A stretch of 64,000 nucleotides of DNA from Dethiosulfatarculus sandiegensis (GCF_000931935.2 NZ_AZAC01000011.1:248001-312000), one strand, 5' to 3'. Counted from the stretch's first letter, positions 51,644 to 61,318 are shown. Made by a program: numbers and translations. The notes: generated by a model not told the origin, from the letters alone.

Positions 51644-52632
51644 ATGGGTGAAAAGAAAAAAGCCTTCACCAATACAGCCCTGCTAATCTGCTCGGTAATT
51701 GTAGCCCTGGTGCTTTTTGACCTGGCTCTAATGCCCTTTAACCTGGTTTTCAACTCTACCAACTTAACTCAGCTTTACTTTGAAGATCCCACTAAAGAAC
51801 AATTCCAAACCATCAGCCAAGAACAATTCAAGCAATGGTCCCAGCCGGACCCCATATTGGGCTATTTACCCAGAATGGGAGAGAAGTACGCCTACTCAAA
51901 TTTGGGGACTCAACACAATTCCTTTGCCCTTAAAAAACCAGCCCAGGTAAAAAGAATTCTGATGATGGGAGATTCCATAGCAGCCATCGGTTTCTTGGGA
52001 AAAGCCCTGGCTCAACTCGCACCGGGCAAAAACCAGATCTGGAATGGTGGAATTTTCGTATATTCAACTTTTCAAGAAGTAAATTTCTTTGAAAGATATT
52101 TAAGAAAAATAAACCCGGACCTGGTGGTGTTGGAGTTTTGTCTGAATGATTTTGACGGCACCCCGATTATCCTGAAGAGCCAAAAAGAAGAAACCCTGGT
52201 AGCTAAAATGTATCTGGGTTCGAATTTTTTCAGTCCCTGGCTTTTCAGGCATTCAACCATATACAGGATATGGCTTTCTGTAAAAAAGTCGCTTTTCCAC
52301 AGACCCGGCCTGGAAGAAGAGGTTAAAAACAACCTGGCCCGCCTGCACCAACTATCCCAACAGACGGTTTTAAGTTGCTGATGGTGATTTACCCCCTTTT
52401 CCAGAAACCGGGGAATTGGCCGAATTCCTATCGCAAACAGCACCGGGCCGCTCTTGAAATCTTAAACAAACTTGCCATCAGACACTATGACGCCAAAGAC
52501 CTTTTGGAAAAAATGCTCAAAACAAAAGGCCTCATCTACACCCAACTCTCAGCCGGAGATTTCTTCCATCCTTCCAAAGCATTCAGCCAGGCCCTGGCCC
52601 GGGAACTAATCAATGAAAATCTGCTGCGCTGA
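51644..52632 (+). pseudogene. SGNH/GDSL hydrolase-like protein, frameshifted
   Basis: A membrane-anchored protein (helix at residues ~10-30) with a cytosolic or periplasmic SGNH hydrolase domain: RILMMGDSIAA (block I with catalytic Ser), VVLEFCLNDFDG (block III-like Asn/Asp) and, in the last part, GDFFHPSKAFSQ with the catalytic Asp-His pair. The first frame ends at 52381; the C-terminal part is in the next frame (FKLLMVIYPLFQKPGNW). A single indel near GGTTTTAAG at 52364-52372 restores a full ~329-residue protein. Adjacent to the frameshifted FkbM gene; both may decorate or deacylate a surface polymer. Confidence 0.7.
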
Positions 52633-52835
52633 AATGTTTTAAAACTCCCAACTCTGCCGATTGCCTCCCTATCCCGGATGTTGCTATATTAAGATATAAG
52701 CCAAGCTCTTCGAATCTCCGCTCTCTCAGCCAAGGTTTTTTAGCTCTTTTCTTAAAAACCGTCACGACCTCCTGAAAAATTGGCTATTTAACTAATTTTT
52801 AAAATTTCAAAAAGCTCCAGAGTGAAGGTATTGCC

Positions 52836-53282
52836 ATGGGATTCCGGACCTTTTCCATAAAATTGGCTGTTACAACCGCGGTCTTTCTTTTAATCGCCCC
52901 ATTAAACGCATGGTCTGAAGATTATAAGGAAATAATAGGGCCATACGTGAAGAAACCTTTATTCAACCCAGTCGAACTGGCCCGCTTGACAGGCCCTGCC
53001 AAGTGCCCCAAGAGCTTCAAGGCAATGATGCTTCACGGCAAACTGCGTTGCATTAAATGCCCCTTGGATTTCCACTTCAACAACAAGCAGCCTAAAAGCG
53101 GGTGCTACAAATGTCCTTCAGGCTTCCACCTGGACAGGTTCCAGAAACAACTCAGGTGTGTGGGCTGTCCCAAGGGTGCGGCCTATATGGGGGTGGCATT
53201 TCCCATTAAACCGGTCTGCCGCTGTGCAAACGGAAAGGTATTCAGGCTGATCAAAGGCAAATGGCAATGCACAGACCTTTAA
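52836..53282 (+). CDS. Secreted cysteine-rich repeat protein 1
   Basis: A 148-residue protein with a signal peptide (ending LNAWSEDYK) and about 13 cysteines in the last 100 residues, spaced as CPxxF...CIKCP, CYKCPSGFHLDRF...CVGCP, VCRCANGKVFRLIKGKWQC. The CxxCP repeats resemble the small cysteine-rich modules of extracellular EGF/GCC-type proteins and suggest disulfide-stabilised repeats. I do not recognise the family. First of four consecutive genes for secreted proteins; the next one is a paralogue. Confidence 0.75.
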   Translation: MGFRTFSIKLAVTTAVFLLIAPLNAWSEDYKEIIGPYVKKPLFNPVELARLTGPAKCPKSFKAMMLHGKLRCIKCPLDFHFNNKQPKSGCYKCPSGFHLDRFQKQLRCVGCPKGAAYMGVAFPIKPVCRCANGKVFRLIKGKWQCTDL

Positions 53283-53321
53283 ATCCCTGACGAATCATTA
53301 AAACTTCAAAGGAGTTGCCAA

Positions 53322-53969
53322 ATGTATTCTCAGAAGGTTTCTTGCCAAAGGATTTTTCCCTTACTGACGGGCCTGATAGTCATGGCTTCCCTGTTTTTTT
53401 TAGCCTCCCTTTCTCTGGCCCAGCCACAGGTCATAGACCATATGCAACCTGTTTACAAAGCGCCGGGACCAGGGGGGACATGTCCCCAAGGAGCCAGCAA
53501 GCTGTTTTTCAAAGGAAAATCGCGCTGCCTTTTTTGTAATCAAAAGGAAGGCTATTTCCCTCAAAAAATCCACGGCAAAACGGTCTGCGTAAGGCTTCAG
53601 ATGCATCCGGCCATGGAGACCCCTCAAGGCCACAAACCCAAGTACACCCCCCTTAACGCCAAGGGCAAATGTCCTAAAAAATTCAAGCCGGTAACCCTGG
53701 CAGGTCAAAAAAAATGCGCTGCCTGCAATCCGGGATACATATGGCATCACTATTACGGTCAGGGCAGATGCGTTAAATGCCCTGCCGGGCAAAGCCTCGG
53801 CTTCATGGGCAGAGGTAAAATCAGTTGCCTTAAGTGCCCGGAAGGGTCGCTTTTATCTCCCAGACACCCCACTTTGGGGTACAGATGCACCTGTCCCGGC
53901 GGCAAAGTAATGGTGAAAACACCCAATGGCTACAAATGTCTGCAACCCAAAAAAGTGATGTTCCGGTAA
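53322..53969 (+). CDS. Secreted cysteine-rich repeat protein 2
   Basis: A 215-residue protein with a signal peptide or anchor (hydrophobic residues ~12-38, LTGLIVMASLFFLASLSLAQ) and a series of paired cysteines: TCPQGASKLFFKGKSRCLFC, KCPKKFKPVTLAGQKKCAAC, RCVKCPAGQSLGFMGRGKISC, LKCPEGSLL and YRCTCPGGKVMVKTPNGYKC. The G-K-x-x-C-x-x-C pattern is the same as in the preceding protein, so the two are paralogues. Function unknown; extracellular or periplasmic localisation is inferred from the signal and disulfide pattern. Confidence 0.75.
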   Translation: MYSQKVSCQRIFPLLTGLIVMASLFFLASLSLAQPQVIDHMQPVYKAPGPGGTCPQGASKLFFKGKSRCLFCNQKEGYFPQKIHGKTVCVRLQMHPAMETPQGHKPKYTPLNAKGKCPKKFKPVTLAGQKKCAACNPGYIWHHYYGQGRCVKCPAGQSLGFMGRGKISCLKCPEGSLLSPRHPTLGYRCTCPGGKVMVKTPNGYKCLQPKKVMFR

Positions 53970-54000
53970 ATACCGCTTTTGCCTGAAAATCAGGGAAACC

Positions 54001-54588
54001 ATGAAGACAACTTTGACCAATCATGGAATTTTAAAAACCCTGGCCTGTTTATTCCTGGCTTTCGGACTATGCCTGATTCATGCCCAAAACCTGACCGCAG
54101 GTCCACCAAAACAGGCCACCATCCCCGGCCTGAATTCAGAGGTTGCCGGGCTTTTGTTTTTTCAAAGCACTAAAGGCTACCCCCCAAAAAACAAAAGGCA
54201 ATACAAGGCAATTTTTGACAAATCCAAGGCTCATTACATTAACTGGGAGCTGGCCCTGCACCACAGATCACCTCCACAGGCCGGTTCTTTCCGGATTGAA
54301 TGGACAATTCTTCATGCACCCAGCAAAAGCCTTGCCCGACTCTGGACCACCCCCAGGCTTGAACCGGGTTGGATGGACTCAACCCATTGCCACGGCTTTG
54401 GCTGGGAACAACCCGGCAAATGGGCGGTGGGTGAATACAAGGTCGAACTTTTTGTCAAAGGGGTCAAAATCGCTTCCGGGGAATTTGAAGTGGAAGACTT
54501 AAGTTCCAAAGGACAGTTACAGGAAAAAGGTCAAGACACAGGCCCGATAAGAAAAGAAGATATCCCCGCCGATCTGGGAGAGCTGTAA
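54001..54588 (+). CDS. Secreted single-domain protein of the cysteine-rich operon
   Basis: A 195-residue protein with a signal peptide (LKTLACLFLAFGLCLIHAQN). The mature part looks like one beta-sandwich domain: GLLFFQSTKGYPPKNKRQY, INWELALHHRSPPQAGSF, then GWMDSTHCHGFGWEQPGKW and GEYKVELFVKGVKIASGEF, a pattern seen at the ends of other secreted proteins of deltaproteobacteria. I cannot name it. It follows the second cysteine-rich gene by 31 bases and overlaps nothing; the large helical protein begins 6 bases after its stop. Confidence 0.72.
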   Translation: MKTTLTNHGILKTLACLFLAFGLCLIHAQNLTAGPPKQATIPGLNSEVAGLLFFQSTKGYPPKNKRQYKAIFDKSKAHYINWELALHHRSPPQAGSFRIEWTILHAPSKSLARLWTTPRLEPGWMDSTHCHGFGWEQPGKWAVGEYKVELFVKGVKIASGEFEVEDLSSKGQLQEKGQDTGPIRKEDIPADLGEL

Positions 54589-54593
54589 CTGAA

Positions 54594-57500
54594 ATGCCGC
54601 ATCGACCCCATATAACCACTACTTGTCTGGCCCTGATACTTACAGTGTTTTTGGCCCTGCCCATTGAAGGCCGGGCCGACAGGCAGATTGTTAAGCAAAT
54701 TGAGGAACATGAGAAAATCCTGGATGAACTATATGATGCTTTAGATGACTACCGCATCACTGAAGCAGAGCTGAACCTGCATCATTCCATGGCCCAAAAA
54801 GGTCTTCAGGCAACAGAAGGCCTTATCATTGCCTTAAAAAACATGGCCGTAATCGGCGGCAGGGCGGATATGCCCCTGGCCCAAAGCGCCTTGCGCCAGG
54901 CCAAGGCCCAATTGAAACTCTTTACCGGTCAACTCAACGGGTGGCTGAAATTCACCAAAGAGGTCAAAGAAGCGACCAGTGAAATCTGCCAAAGAGCCGA
55001 CCAGGAATCAGACCAGGTCCGAACAGCCATTGATCAGGAAAATGCACACCGACGGGGGCAGGAAACAATAAGCCGCCTGCGCATGGAGTTGGAACAAAGG
55101 CGCAAGTCCCTGAACCGGGCCTGGCGGGACTTGGCCGATGATAGCGACAGCCTGGCCCTGCAAGCGGGCAGGCTCCATGCCCTCTTGCAACATAGGGAAC
55201 TATTCCAAAATACCTACCGGGAAATGGCCAAAAATCTCACCAAACTGAAGCAGGCGCGGGAGGATCTGGACAAGGCCGAAAAATTATTAAGAAAACTTAA
55301 AAGCCTGCGTATGGCTTTTTCCCTTGTAAAGCTTAGAGATATCAAGGCGGATCTCTTTACCCTGCAAGACCGGCTTTTAGAGGCTTCCGCACCTGAAACA
55401 GACCCCATATGGGCAAGGCTTGAACGGGCGATTCAGAAAACCGATGAAATATATCTTCCCCAAGACCTGCCGGTTCTGATTAAGTTTGACCCTCTTGCCC
55501 AGGATTTTATCAATTACGAATCCAATCCGAATCTGGCCCGGTTAAGGGAAACCTTTGACCGGGCCCAGAGCATTGTGGACCAGGCGGAAAACCTGCTGCC
55601 GCAAATTCAAGAAAAACTGCATGAGGCATCCAACTCCCAGGCTCTCTTCGCAGGGCTTTCCAAGGCTCGCGCATGCCTCGCCCGCCTTACCCCGGCAGGA
55701 GAGCAGTCTACAGAAGAACAGGACCTCACCGACCAGATTAACCAGTTGCGTTCACGCATGGAAGATGCCCACAGAAAGTTGCACCTTTTTCTGAAGTGGA
55801 GAAGAGACGTTCAAGTAAACCAAAAAGAGATGGATAAGTTGGTGAACGAAGCCAAAAGGTTATACGAAGCTCAGGCCGAAAGCGCCATTCTGTTGGATGA
55901 ATCCCCATATGGTCCTGGCCCCGATTCCTTACTTGAGGGAATGGAGCAAAGCCTGGCCCGATTGGAGACGGCCTTAAGCCAATTGAACAAATTCGGTGGT
56001 GCAATGGATGAGGCGGCCCAAGGCGCTCAGGATGAACAGAAAAAAACCTGCGGCCAGGCTGAAAAAGCCACATTGGCCCCCCAGCCCAGCCAAGATGAGG
56101 TTCATGTTTGGCATAATCAGGCCGAACAGGGCTATCATCAGGTTGAGTTGCAAGTAGAGCACGCCGAGAGCGGCCTTTTGGATGCGGTTCGGGCGGCAGA
56201 ACAAAGCCTGAACCAGGCCCAAGATCAAAGCCGGGAACTGGAAGCCGCCACAGACGGGCTGCTCAAAAAACTAAAAGCCGCGGCCAATATGCGGGTGAAC
56301 CTGGACAAAGCCAGGGAACTCCTGGACCAGGCCGAACAAATGTGGGAAACCCTTCAAAAAGACGTAAAGGGTATTGCCAAGCAAAAGACCAAAGGCTATG
56401 AAGACACCCTCCCCCTCCTGGTTGCCATCGGCAGATTACTGGACCCAAACCCGCAAAACAGAGAACTTTCGAAATTAAGGGAAGGCTGCCAAGAGGTGGC
56501 TGAACAATATAAAAATGCCAAGCCAATAGACCCCGACCCGCCCATGGCGCCTTACCCAGTGCTGGCAGCGGCCCAGGGGCTGGAAAGAGCAATTGCCCGG
56601 CTGGAGGAACGAGCCGCACGTGCCTCCATGGCCCTTAGAAAAAGCAAGGTGGCCTTGAAACAAGCCGTGGAACAGCTAAATGCCTCCCAAAAGGCCAAGA
56701 CCAGGGCCCGCCGTGCTTTGGGCCAGGCCCAAGCCTGCCTCACTTCCCTGGCCAGGGTCATGGGTGCGGGACCGGCGCAGGGGCAAGTGGTGAAGCAGGC
56801 CATAAATGGCTGTGATTTCGTAAGCGCCCGAGACCTTATAAACAACCTGCCCGCAGGGCCTTTGCGCAATCAACTGGAGAACGAGCTCAATCAGGCCCTT
56901 AGTCTGGAACAGGAGCTAAAAAAACTGGTTAACCAGGCAAGGGAGCAATTTAAGGATTGCCACCCTGGCAAGGCCCTTAAAATTCTAAATAAAGCACTAT
57001 CCCAAGCCAAATGTGAAAAACATACTAAAAGCATCAATACAAAAATAAAATCAGCCCAAAAATTAAAGGCCTACGAAGAGATCACCTTCAGCCTTTTTAA
57101 AAAGGCAAACAAACTGTATGTCGATGGAAAGTATCAGAAAGCGAAAGAACTTTTGCAAAAGGCCGCTAAACACACATCTTGCAAGCGCATCAGGAAAAAA
57201 CTGGGCGACAAGATAAAAATCGTCAAGGCCAGAATTGCTTCAGAAACAACCGGCACTCCGCCGCTTGATCAAGAAGAGCAGACCAGCCAGACCTCATGTC
57301 AGGGATATATCAATCAAATCAACGATACAAAAAAAGTCATAAAAGAGCAGCTGGCTTATTATTCCAGACTGAGAGAAGCGAACAGGCCCAGAGAGGTGGT
57401 CGGTCCTGTGGCCTGCAGAATAGTCGATGCAAGTAAAGAGATGAGCGACCTTAAACTGGCGGCTAAAGAGGCGGGCTGTCTTCAGGCGGCCCGCATAAAA

Positions 57501-57875
57501 AATCCTCTGGGCCTAAACGCCGCCCCTGGTTTGGTTTGCCATATATACCGTGGCGGCAACACTGTGCAACAACGGCAAAATCCTCAATATGACGCAGGGG
57601 CCTGCGCAGCGCTGCGCAAAAACATGCTCAAGTTTCAAAGAATACTTAAGAAAAGACTGACCATCTACAACAATTACAAGCGCACCATGCCCAGTTCCCC
57701 CACAAGCGTGGATAGGGCCCTTCTGCAAAGAGCCGCCTGTTCTTTAGTAATCGGGGTTCGTGATTACCAAGATCAGTGGCAAAGGTCAAAGGAAAAAAGG
57801 TGCCCCTGGCTGAATAGCCTGCTCCTGCCGGCTGCCTACAACCAGGCCAATCTGCCTCACTGCCCCAACCAGTGA
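54594..57875 (+). CDS. Large secreted coiled-coil protein with cysteine-rich C-terminus
   Basis: A 1093-residue protein with a signal peptide (LALILTVFLALPIEGRA). From residue ~25 to ~780 it is almost entirely charged amphipathic helix (for example LDELYDALDDYRITEAELN; AKAQLKLFTGQLNGWLKF), predicted coiled coil, with scattered single cysteines. Residues ~780-880 look like tetratricopeptide-like helical pairs (DCHPGKALKILNKALSQAK; LYVDGKYQKAKELLQKAAK). The last ~140 residues hold about 8 cysteines in a new pattern (GPVACRIVDASKEMSDL; RAACSLVIGVRDYQDQW) and end HCPNQ. No family recognised. A long extended rod, partnered by cysteine-rich repeat proteins, suggests a surface or periplasmic scaffold. 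Confidence 0.75.
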   Translation: MPHRPHITTTCLALILTVFLALPIEGRADRQIVKQIEEHEKILDELYDALDDYRITEAELNLHHSMAQKGLQATEGLIIALKNMAVIGGRADMPLAQSALRQAKAQLKLFTGQLNGWLKFTKEVKEATSEICQRADQESDQVRTAIDQENAHRRGQETISRLRMELEQRRKSLNRAWRDLADDSDSLALQAGRLHALLQHRELFQNTYREMAKNLTKLKQAREDLDKAEKLLRKLKSLRMAFSLVKLRDIKADLFTLQDRLLEASAPETDPIWARLERAIQKTDEIYLPQDLPVLIKFDPLAQDFINYESNPNLARLRETFDRAQSIVDQAENLLPQIQEKLHEASNSQALFAGLSKARACLARLTPAGEQSTEEQDLTDQINQLRSRMEDAHRKLHLFLKWRRDVQVNQKEMDKLVNEAKRLYEAQAESAILLDESPYGPGPDSLLEGMEQSLARLETALSQLNKFGGAMDEAAQGAQDEQKKTCGQAEKATLAPQPSQDEVHVWHNQAEQGYHQVELQVEHAESGLLDAVRAAEQSLNQAQDQSRELEAATDGLLKKLKAAANMRVNLDKARELLDQAEQMWETLQKDVKGIAKQKTKGYEDTLPLLVAIGRLLDPNPQNRELSKLREGCQEVAEQYKNAKPIDPDPPMAPYPVLAAAQGLERAIARLEERAARASMALRKSKVALKQAVEQLNASQKAKTRARRALGQAQACLTSLARVMGAGPAQGQVVKQAINGCDFVSARDLINNLPAGPLRNQLENELNQALSLEQELKKLVNQAREQFKDCHPGKALKILNKALSQAKCEKHTKSINTKIKSAQKLKAYEEITFSLFKKANKLYVDGKYQKAKELLQKAAKHTSCKRIRKKLGDKIKIVKARIASETTGTPPLDQEEQTSQTSCQGYINQINDTKKVIKEQLAYYSRLREANRPREVVGPVACRIVDASKEMSDLKLAAKEAGCLQAARIKNPLGLNAAPGLVCHIYRGGNTVQQRQNPQYDAGACAALRKNMLKFQRILKKRLTIYNNYKRTMPSSPTSVDRALLQRAACSLVIGVRDYQDQWQRSKEKRCPWLNSLLLPAAYNQANLPHCPNQ

Positions 57876-58054
57876 AAGAGTGAGGGGGATTCAACAAATC
57901 CGGAAACCAGAAAGATGTGGGATAGGCCTCTTTAAAAAACCAACCAGCCAAATATCCTTTATGTAAAGACCCATAACATATTAACATACAAATAAGGGTG
58001 GTGAATAAACCCTTATAATCCTACGCTCCAGCCGGACAAACAAAGGAGGGTGAC

Positions 58055-58507
58055 ATGTCTGAAAGTACATCTGTATCCCCTGTTGTGCGCCCAATGACCC
58101 CTGCGGATTTAGATGAAATAGTCTCTATTGATATTAAGGTGTTGACCAGACCCAGGCCGGAATATTGGCAGATGAAGTTGGATATTGTTGAAAAACACCC
58201 CCAGATCTCAGCCCTGGTGGCGGAAATCAAAGGCCAGGTAGTGGGCTTTATCATTGGCGGAGCCAGCCGTTGGGAATACGGGGTGCCGGAGAACATTGGC
58301 TGGATCGACACCATTGGCGTGGACCCTGATTTTCAAGGACAGGGTATAGCTAAACTCTTATTCGCAAATATGACGGAAAGCCTCAAGGAAAACGGGGTGG
58401 ACACCATGTACACCTTTGTAACCCGACGCGACTGGAGGCTTTTAAAGTTCTTCAACAGTATTGGTTTTCAGAAAGGTGATATGGTCAACCTGGAGATGGA
58501 ACTTTAA
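58055..58507 (+). CDS. GNAT family N-acetyltransferase
   Basis: A 150-residue acetyltransferase. The GNAT core is visible: VVRPMTPADLDEIVSID at the start, VGFIIGGASRWEYG, then motif A WIDTIGVDPDFQGQGIAKLLF (acetyl-CoA binding Q/RxxGxG/A) and FFNSIGFQKGDMVNLEMEL. AAAGGAGGG precedes the ATG. Substrate unknown (RimI-like enzymes act on proteins or small amines). Confidence 0.92.
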   Translation: MSESTSVSPVVRPMTPADLDEIVSIDIKVLTRPRPEYWQMKLDIVEKHPQISALVAEIKGQVVGFIIGGASRWEYGVPENIGWIDTIGVDPDFQGQGIAKLLFANMTESLKENGVDTMYTFVTRRDWRLLKFFNSIGFQKGDMVNLEMEL

Positions 58508-58648
58508 TCAGGCATAACCCCGGCCCAGGATCTGTCAGTCTCAATTTATTTTGCCTTTTCCTTGCTAAAGGCAACTCCGCTCGGCGGGACTAAGCTCAAA
58601 CTCCACAGATCATCTGCGGTGTCACAGGCTAAAAAAGCGGGAAAGAAC

Positions 58649-59494
58649 ATGAAGGAACAGAAGCACCCTCACACCAAACCGGAGATGAGCCGGGCCGGGC
58701 TGGACCCGGTGCACTATTGCCAGGTCACAGACCATTTGGGCAAGGTCAAACAGGTGGCCATTCCCGGCGAAACCCCCTTGACCATAAAAGTGGATAACAA
58801 GGAAATCATCACCTTGATGACCCTTGGCACCAACCCCGAGGAACTGGCCCTGGGGTATCTGCGCAACCAGCATCTTCTGGAAAGCATAGAAGATATCGCC
58901 TCGGTAAAGGTTAATTGGGCAAGAGAAACTGTGCATGTAGATACCAGAAGTGGTGAGGGGATACCGGATCTGGCCGAGAAGCTCTCCCGGGTGACTGTTT
59001 CCAGCGGATGCGGCCAGGGGACTCTTTTCAGTTGCACCGTAGACAAGCTTTATGAGCAGAAATTGCCACGGGCCAGGCTCAGGACATCCACCATCTATGC
59101 CCTGCTGAAATCCGCCTCCGTGCATAACCCCCTTTATCGTCAGGCAGGTTCAGTACATGGCTGCTCCCTCTGCCGGGGAGAAGAGGTGCGGATCAGCATT
59201 GAAGATGTAGGCAGGCACAACGCGGCCGACGCCATAAGTGGGCGCATGTGGCTGGAAGACATAAAAGGGGATGACAAAATCTTCTTCACCACTGGCAGGC
59301 TTACTTCTGAGATGATCATGAAGACTGCATTTATGGGAATCCCAATTCTTATCTCCAGATCAGGCGTCACCCAAATGGGGCTTAACCTGGCCCAGGACCT
59401 GGGCATGATTGTGGTCGCCAGGGCCAGGGGATCCAAATTCTTAATTTTTAACGCTGAAGAAAGGGTTACCTTTGATTCCGCCATCACCGGTTAA
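58649..59494 (+). CDS. fdhD: Formate dehydrogenase accessory protein FdhD
   Basis: A ~281-residue sulfurtransferase-type accessory protein that inserts or sulfurates the molybdenum/tungsten cofactor of formate dehydrogenases. Family segments: VDNKEIITLMTLGTNPEELALGYL, SSGCGQGTLFSC, the CxxC pair GCSLCRGEEVRISIEDVGRHNAADAI and GIPILISRSGVTQMGLNLAQDLGMIVVARARG. The ATG at 58649 (MKEQKHPHTKPE) is taken as start; later starts are possible. FdhD implies selenocysteine or cysteine formate dehydrogenases in this organism. Confidence 0.93.
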   Translation: MKEQKHPHTKPEMSRAGLDPVHYCQVTDHLGKVKQVAIPGETPLTIKVDNKEIITLMTLGTNPEELALGYLRNQHLLESIEDIASVKVNWARETVHVDTRSGEGIPDLAEKLSRVTVSSGCGQGTLFSCTVDKLYEQKLPRARLRTSTIYALLKSASVHNPLYRQAGSVHGCSLCRGEEVRISIEDVGRHNAADAISGRMWLEDIKGDDKIFFTTGRLTSEMIMKTAFMGIPILISRSGVTQMGLNLAQDLGMIVVARARGSKFLIFNAEERVTFDSAITG

Positions 59495-59601
59495 GGGAGG
59501 GTAAACGGTCCACGCCGTCTTTGTTGCTATATCCAAGAGGCAAGTGAGAAATCCGACCGGCAAAAAGGTAATAACCCTTTTTCACATAAACCAGACTGTG
59601 A

Positions 59602-60489
59602 ATGCTCACCGACATCTTTCAAAAAAACACATTGCTTACTAAAACAACTTCACAGTCCCTTTTACCAAAGAAAAAGCACTTCCCGGAAAAAAGCACCCGC
59701 CCAGGATTTGCGCTTGAAAAGGCCAAGGCAATGCAGCAGGTTAATCGTGCAGAGACCCCGCAAGGCCCCAACGCCAAAACCCGCCTGGAAATGATTGAGG
59801 AGTTGGCCAGGCGCTATGCGGGCAAGGGTCCGGCCAATCAACGCCGCTATCTATGGAAAAAGTACGCCTGGATCACCGTAACCAATAGCTCCAGGCTATT
59901 GAAACGGGCTCTGGACATCATAGGTGCAGGCTTGAGCATGTTGGCCTTTTCTCCGCTTATGTTCCTGGTGGCGATAGCCGTCAAGGCATACGACAAGGGA
60001 CCGGTATTATACTTGCAGACCAGGGTGGGATTACATGGAAGGGAATTCAGCTTTCCCAAATTCAGGTCAATGGCGGTTAATGCAGACCGTATTCACGATC
60101 AAAAAAACGAACAAAACGATGAAAACTTCAGCATAACCTTTAAATCAAAACACGATCCGCGGGTAACGCCGGTGGGAAAAATAATCAGAAAATTTTCCAT
60201 AGACGAACTCCCCCAGCTCTGGTGCGTATTGCTGGGGCAGATGTCTTTAGTCGGCCCCCGCCCGCCTTTGCCCAGTGAGGTGGCGAGATACAGCCTCAGC
60301 GACCGCAGACGCCTTGATGTTCTCCCCGGGCTCACCTGCATCTGGCAGGTGGAGGGCAGAGGGGACATCCCCTTTCCCAAACAGGTGAAACTGGATCTGC
60401 AATACATTGAAAGCCAAAGCCTGTGGTTGGATATAAGGCTTCTCGTAAAAACCGTACCTGCGGTGCTTTTGGGCAAGGGGGCCTATTGA
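59602..60489 (+). CDS. Polyprenyl-phosphate sugar transferase (WcaJ/exopolysaccharide type)
   Basis: A 295-residue initiating glycosyltransferase with an N-terminal helical and Arg/Lys-rich region, one membrane helix (RALDIIGAGLSMLAFSPLMFL, about 100-120) and the bacterial sugar transferase core: KFRSMAVNADRIH, DELPQLWCVLLGQMSLVGPRP and LDVLPGLTCIWQVEGRGDIPF. It transfers a sugar-1-phosphate to undecaprenyl phosphate to start an exopolysaccharide or O-antigen unit. It is followed 3 bases later by a WecG/TagA gene. Confidence 0.92.
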   Translation: MLTDIFQKNTLLTKTTSQSLLPKKKHFPEKSTRPGFALEKAKAMQQVNRAETPQGPNAKTRLEMIEELARRYAGKGPANQRRYLWKKYAWITVTNSSRLLKRALDIIGAGLSMLAFSPLMFLVAIAVKAYDKGPVLYLQTRVGLHGREFSFPKFRSMAVNADRIHDQKNEQNDENFSITFKSKHDPRVTPVGKIIRKFSIDELPQLWCVLLGQMSLVGPRPPLPSEVARYSLSDRRRLDVLPGLTCIWQVEGRGDIPFPKQVKLDLQYIESQSLWLDIRLLVKTVPAVLLGKGAY

Positions 60490-60492
60490 AGA

Positions 60493-61251
60493 ATGGTCTT
60501 AACCACCCAAAGCGGGCAAACCTCAATCCTGGGGATCAGGCTGAACAATCTGACTAAAGAAGAGGCCCTTGGGCAAATCCGTAAACTACTTGACCGGCCC
60601 CAACCAGGCCTGGTGTGTTTCCTGAACGCTCACTATGCCAACCAGGCCTGCGCCAACCCGGCCTATCGCCGCGCCCTTGCCCAGGCAGACTTGGTTCTGG
60701 CTGACGGCTCAGGCCTGGCCCTGGCCGGTCTTATACTAAAAAATCCTGTTCGGGAAAACTTAAACGGCACCGATCTAATCCCCTGGCTGTTCAAGGAACT
60801 CCCAAGCCAGAGAGTTAAAGTCTATCTTTTAGGAGCCCGACCCGGTGTGGCGGAAAAAGCCGCCCGATGTTTAAGGGGAATCCACCCCAAAATAGAGATA
60901 GCGGGCTGGCATCACGGGTACTTCCCAGAGGACCAAACCCAAGAAATCCTGGCCCGCATTGCCTTACATAAAGTGGATGTGCTTTTAGCGGCAATGGGAG
61001 CGCCCAAGCAGGAACTTTGGCTGGCCGAACACCTTCCTGAAACAGGAGCCGGGCTGGGGCTGGCTGTCGGCGGGTTGTTTGATTTTCTGGCCGGAGAAGT
61101 TCCCCGAGCTCCCCTGGCCTGGCGAGGCTTGGGCATTGAATGGCTTTGGCGTCTTTTCCAAGAGCCCGGCCGTTTATGGAGACGCTACCTTTTGGGCAAT
61201 TTTCTATTTCTGCATCGGGTGTGGCGACAAAGCCGGGAGAGATTCCCCTGA
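60493..61251 (+). CDS. WecG/TagA/CpsF family glycosyltransferase
   Basis: A 252-residue glycosyltransferase. Characteristic segments are FLNAHYANQACANPAYRRAL, ADLVLADGSGLALAGLI, KVYLLGARPGVAEKAARCL and VDVLLAAMGAPKQELWLAEHL followed by GLAVGGLFDFLAGEVPRAPLA. The family adds ManNAc or related sugars to undecaprenyl-linked intermediates, acting after an initiating transferase such as the preceding gene. Starts within 3 bases of that gene's stop. Confidence 0.92.
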   Translation: MVLTTQSGQTSILGIRLNNLTKEEALGQIRKLLDRPQPGLVCFLNAHYANQACANPAYRRALAQADLVLADGSGLALAGLILKNPVRENLNGTDLIPWLFKELPSQRVKVYLLGARPGVAEKAARCLRGIHPKIEIAGWHHGYFPEDQTQEILARIALHKVDVLLAAMGAPKQELWLAEHLPETGAGLGLAVGGLFDFLAGEVPRAPLAWRGLGIEWLWRLFQEPGRLWRRYLLGNFLFLHRVWRQSRERFP

Positions 61252-61284
61252 AAGACCATGCAATTAAAATAGTTGGCATAAAAA

Positions 61285-61318
61285 ACTGCCTGTCGGCCTG
61301 AAAGCGTCGACAGGCAGT
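61285..61318 (-). terminator. Terminator of the HdrA/MvhD operon
   Basis: ACTGCCTGTCG and CGACAGGCAGT form an 11-base perfect stem with T residues on the minus strand, 79 bases after the MvhD stop. It also limits read-through from the glycosyltransferase operon. Confidence 0.8.
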
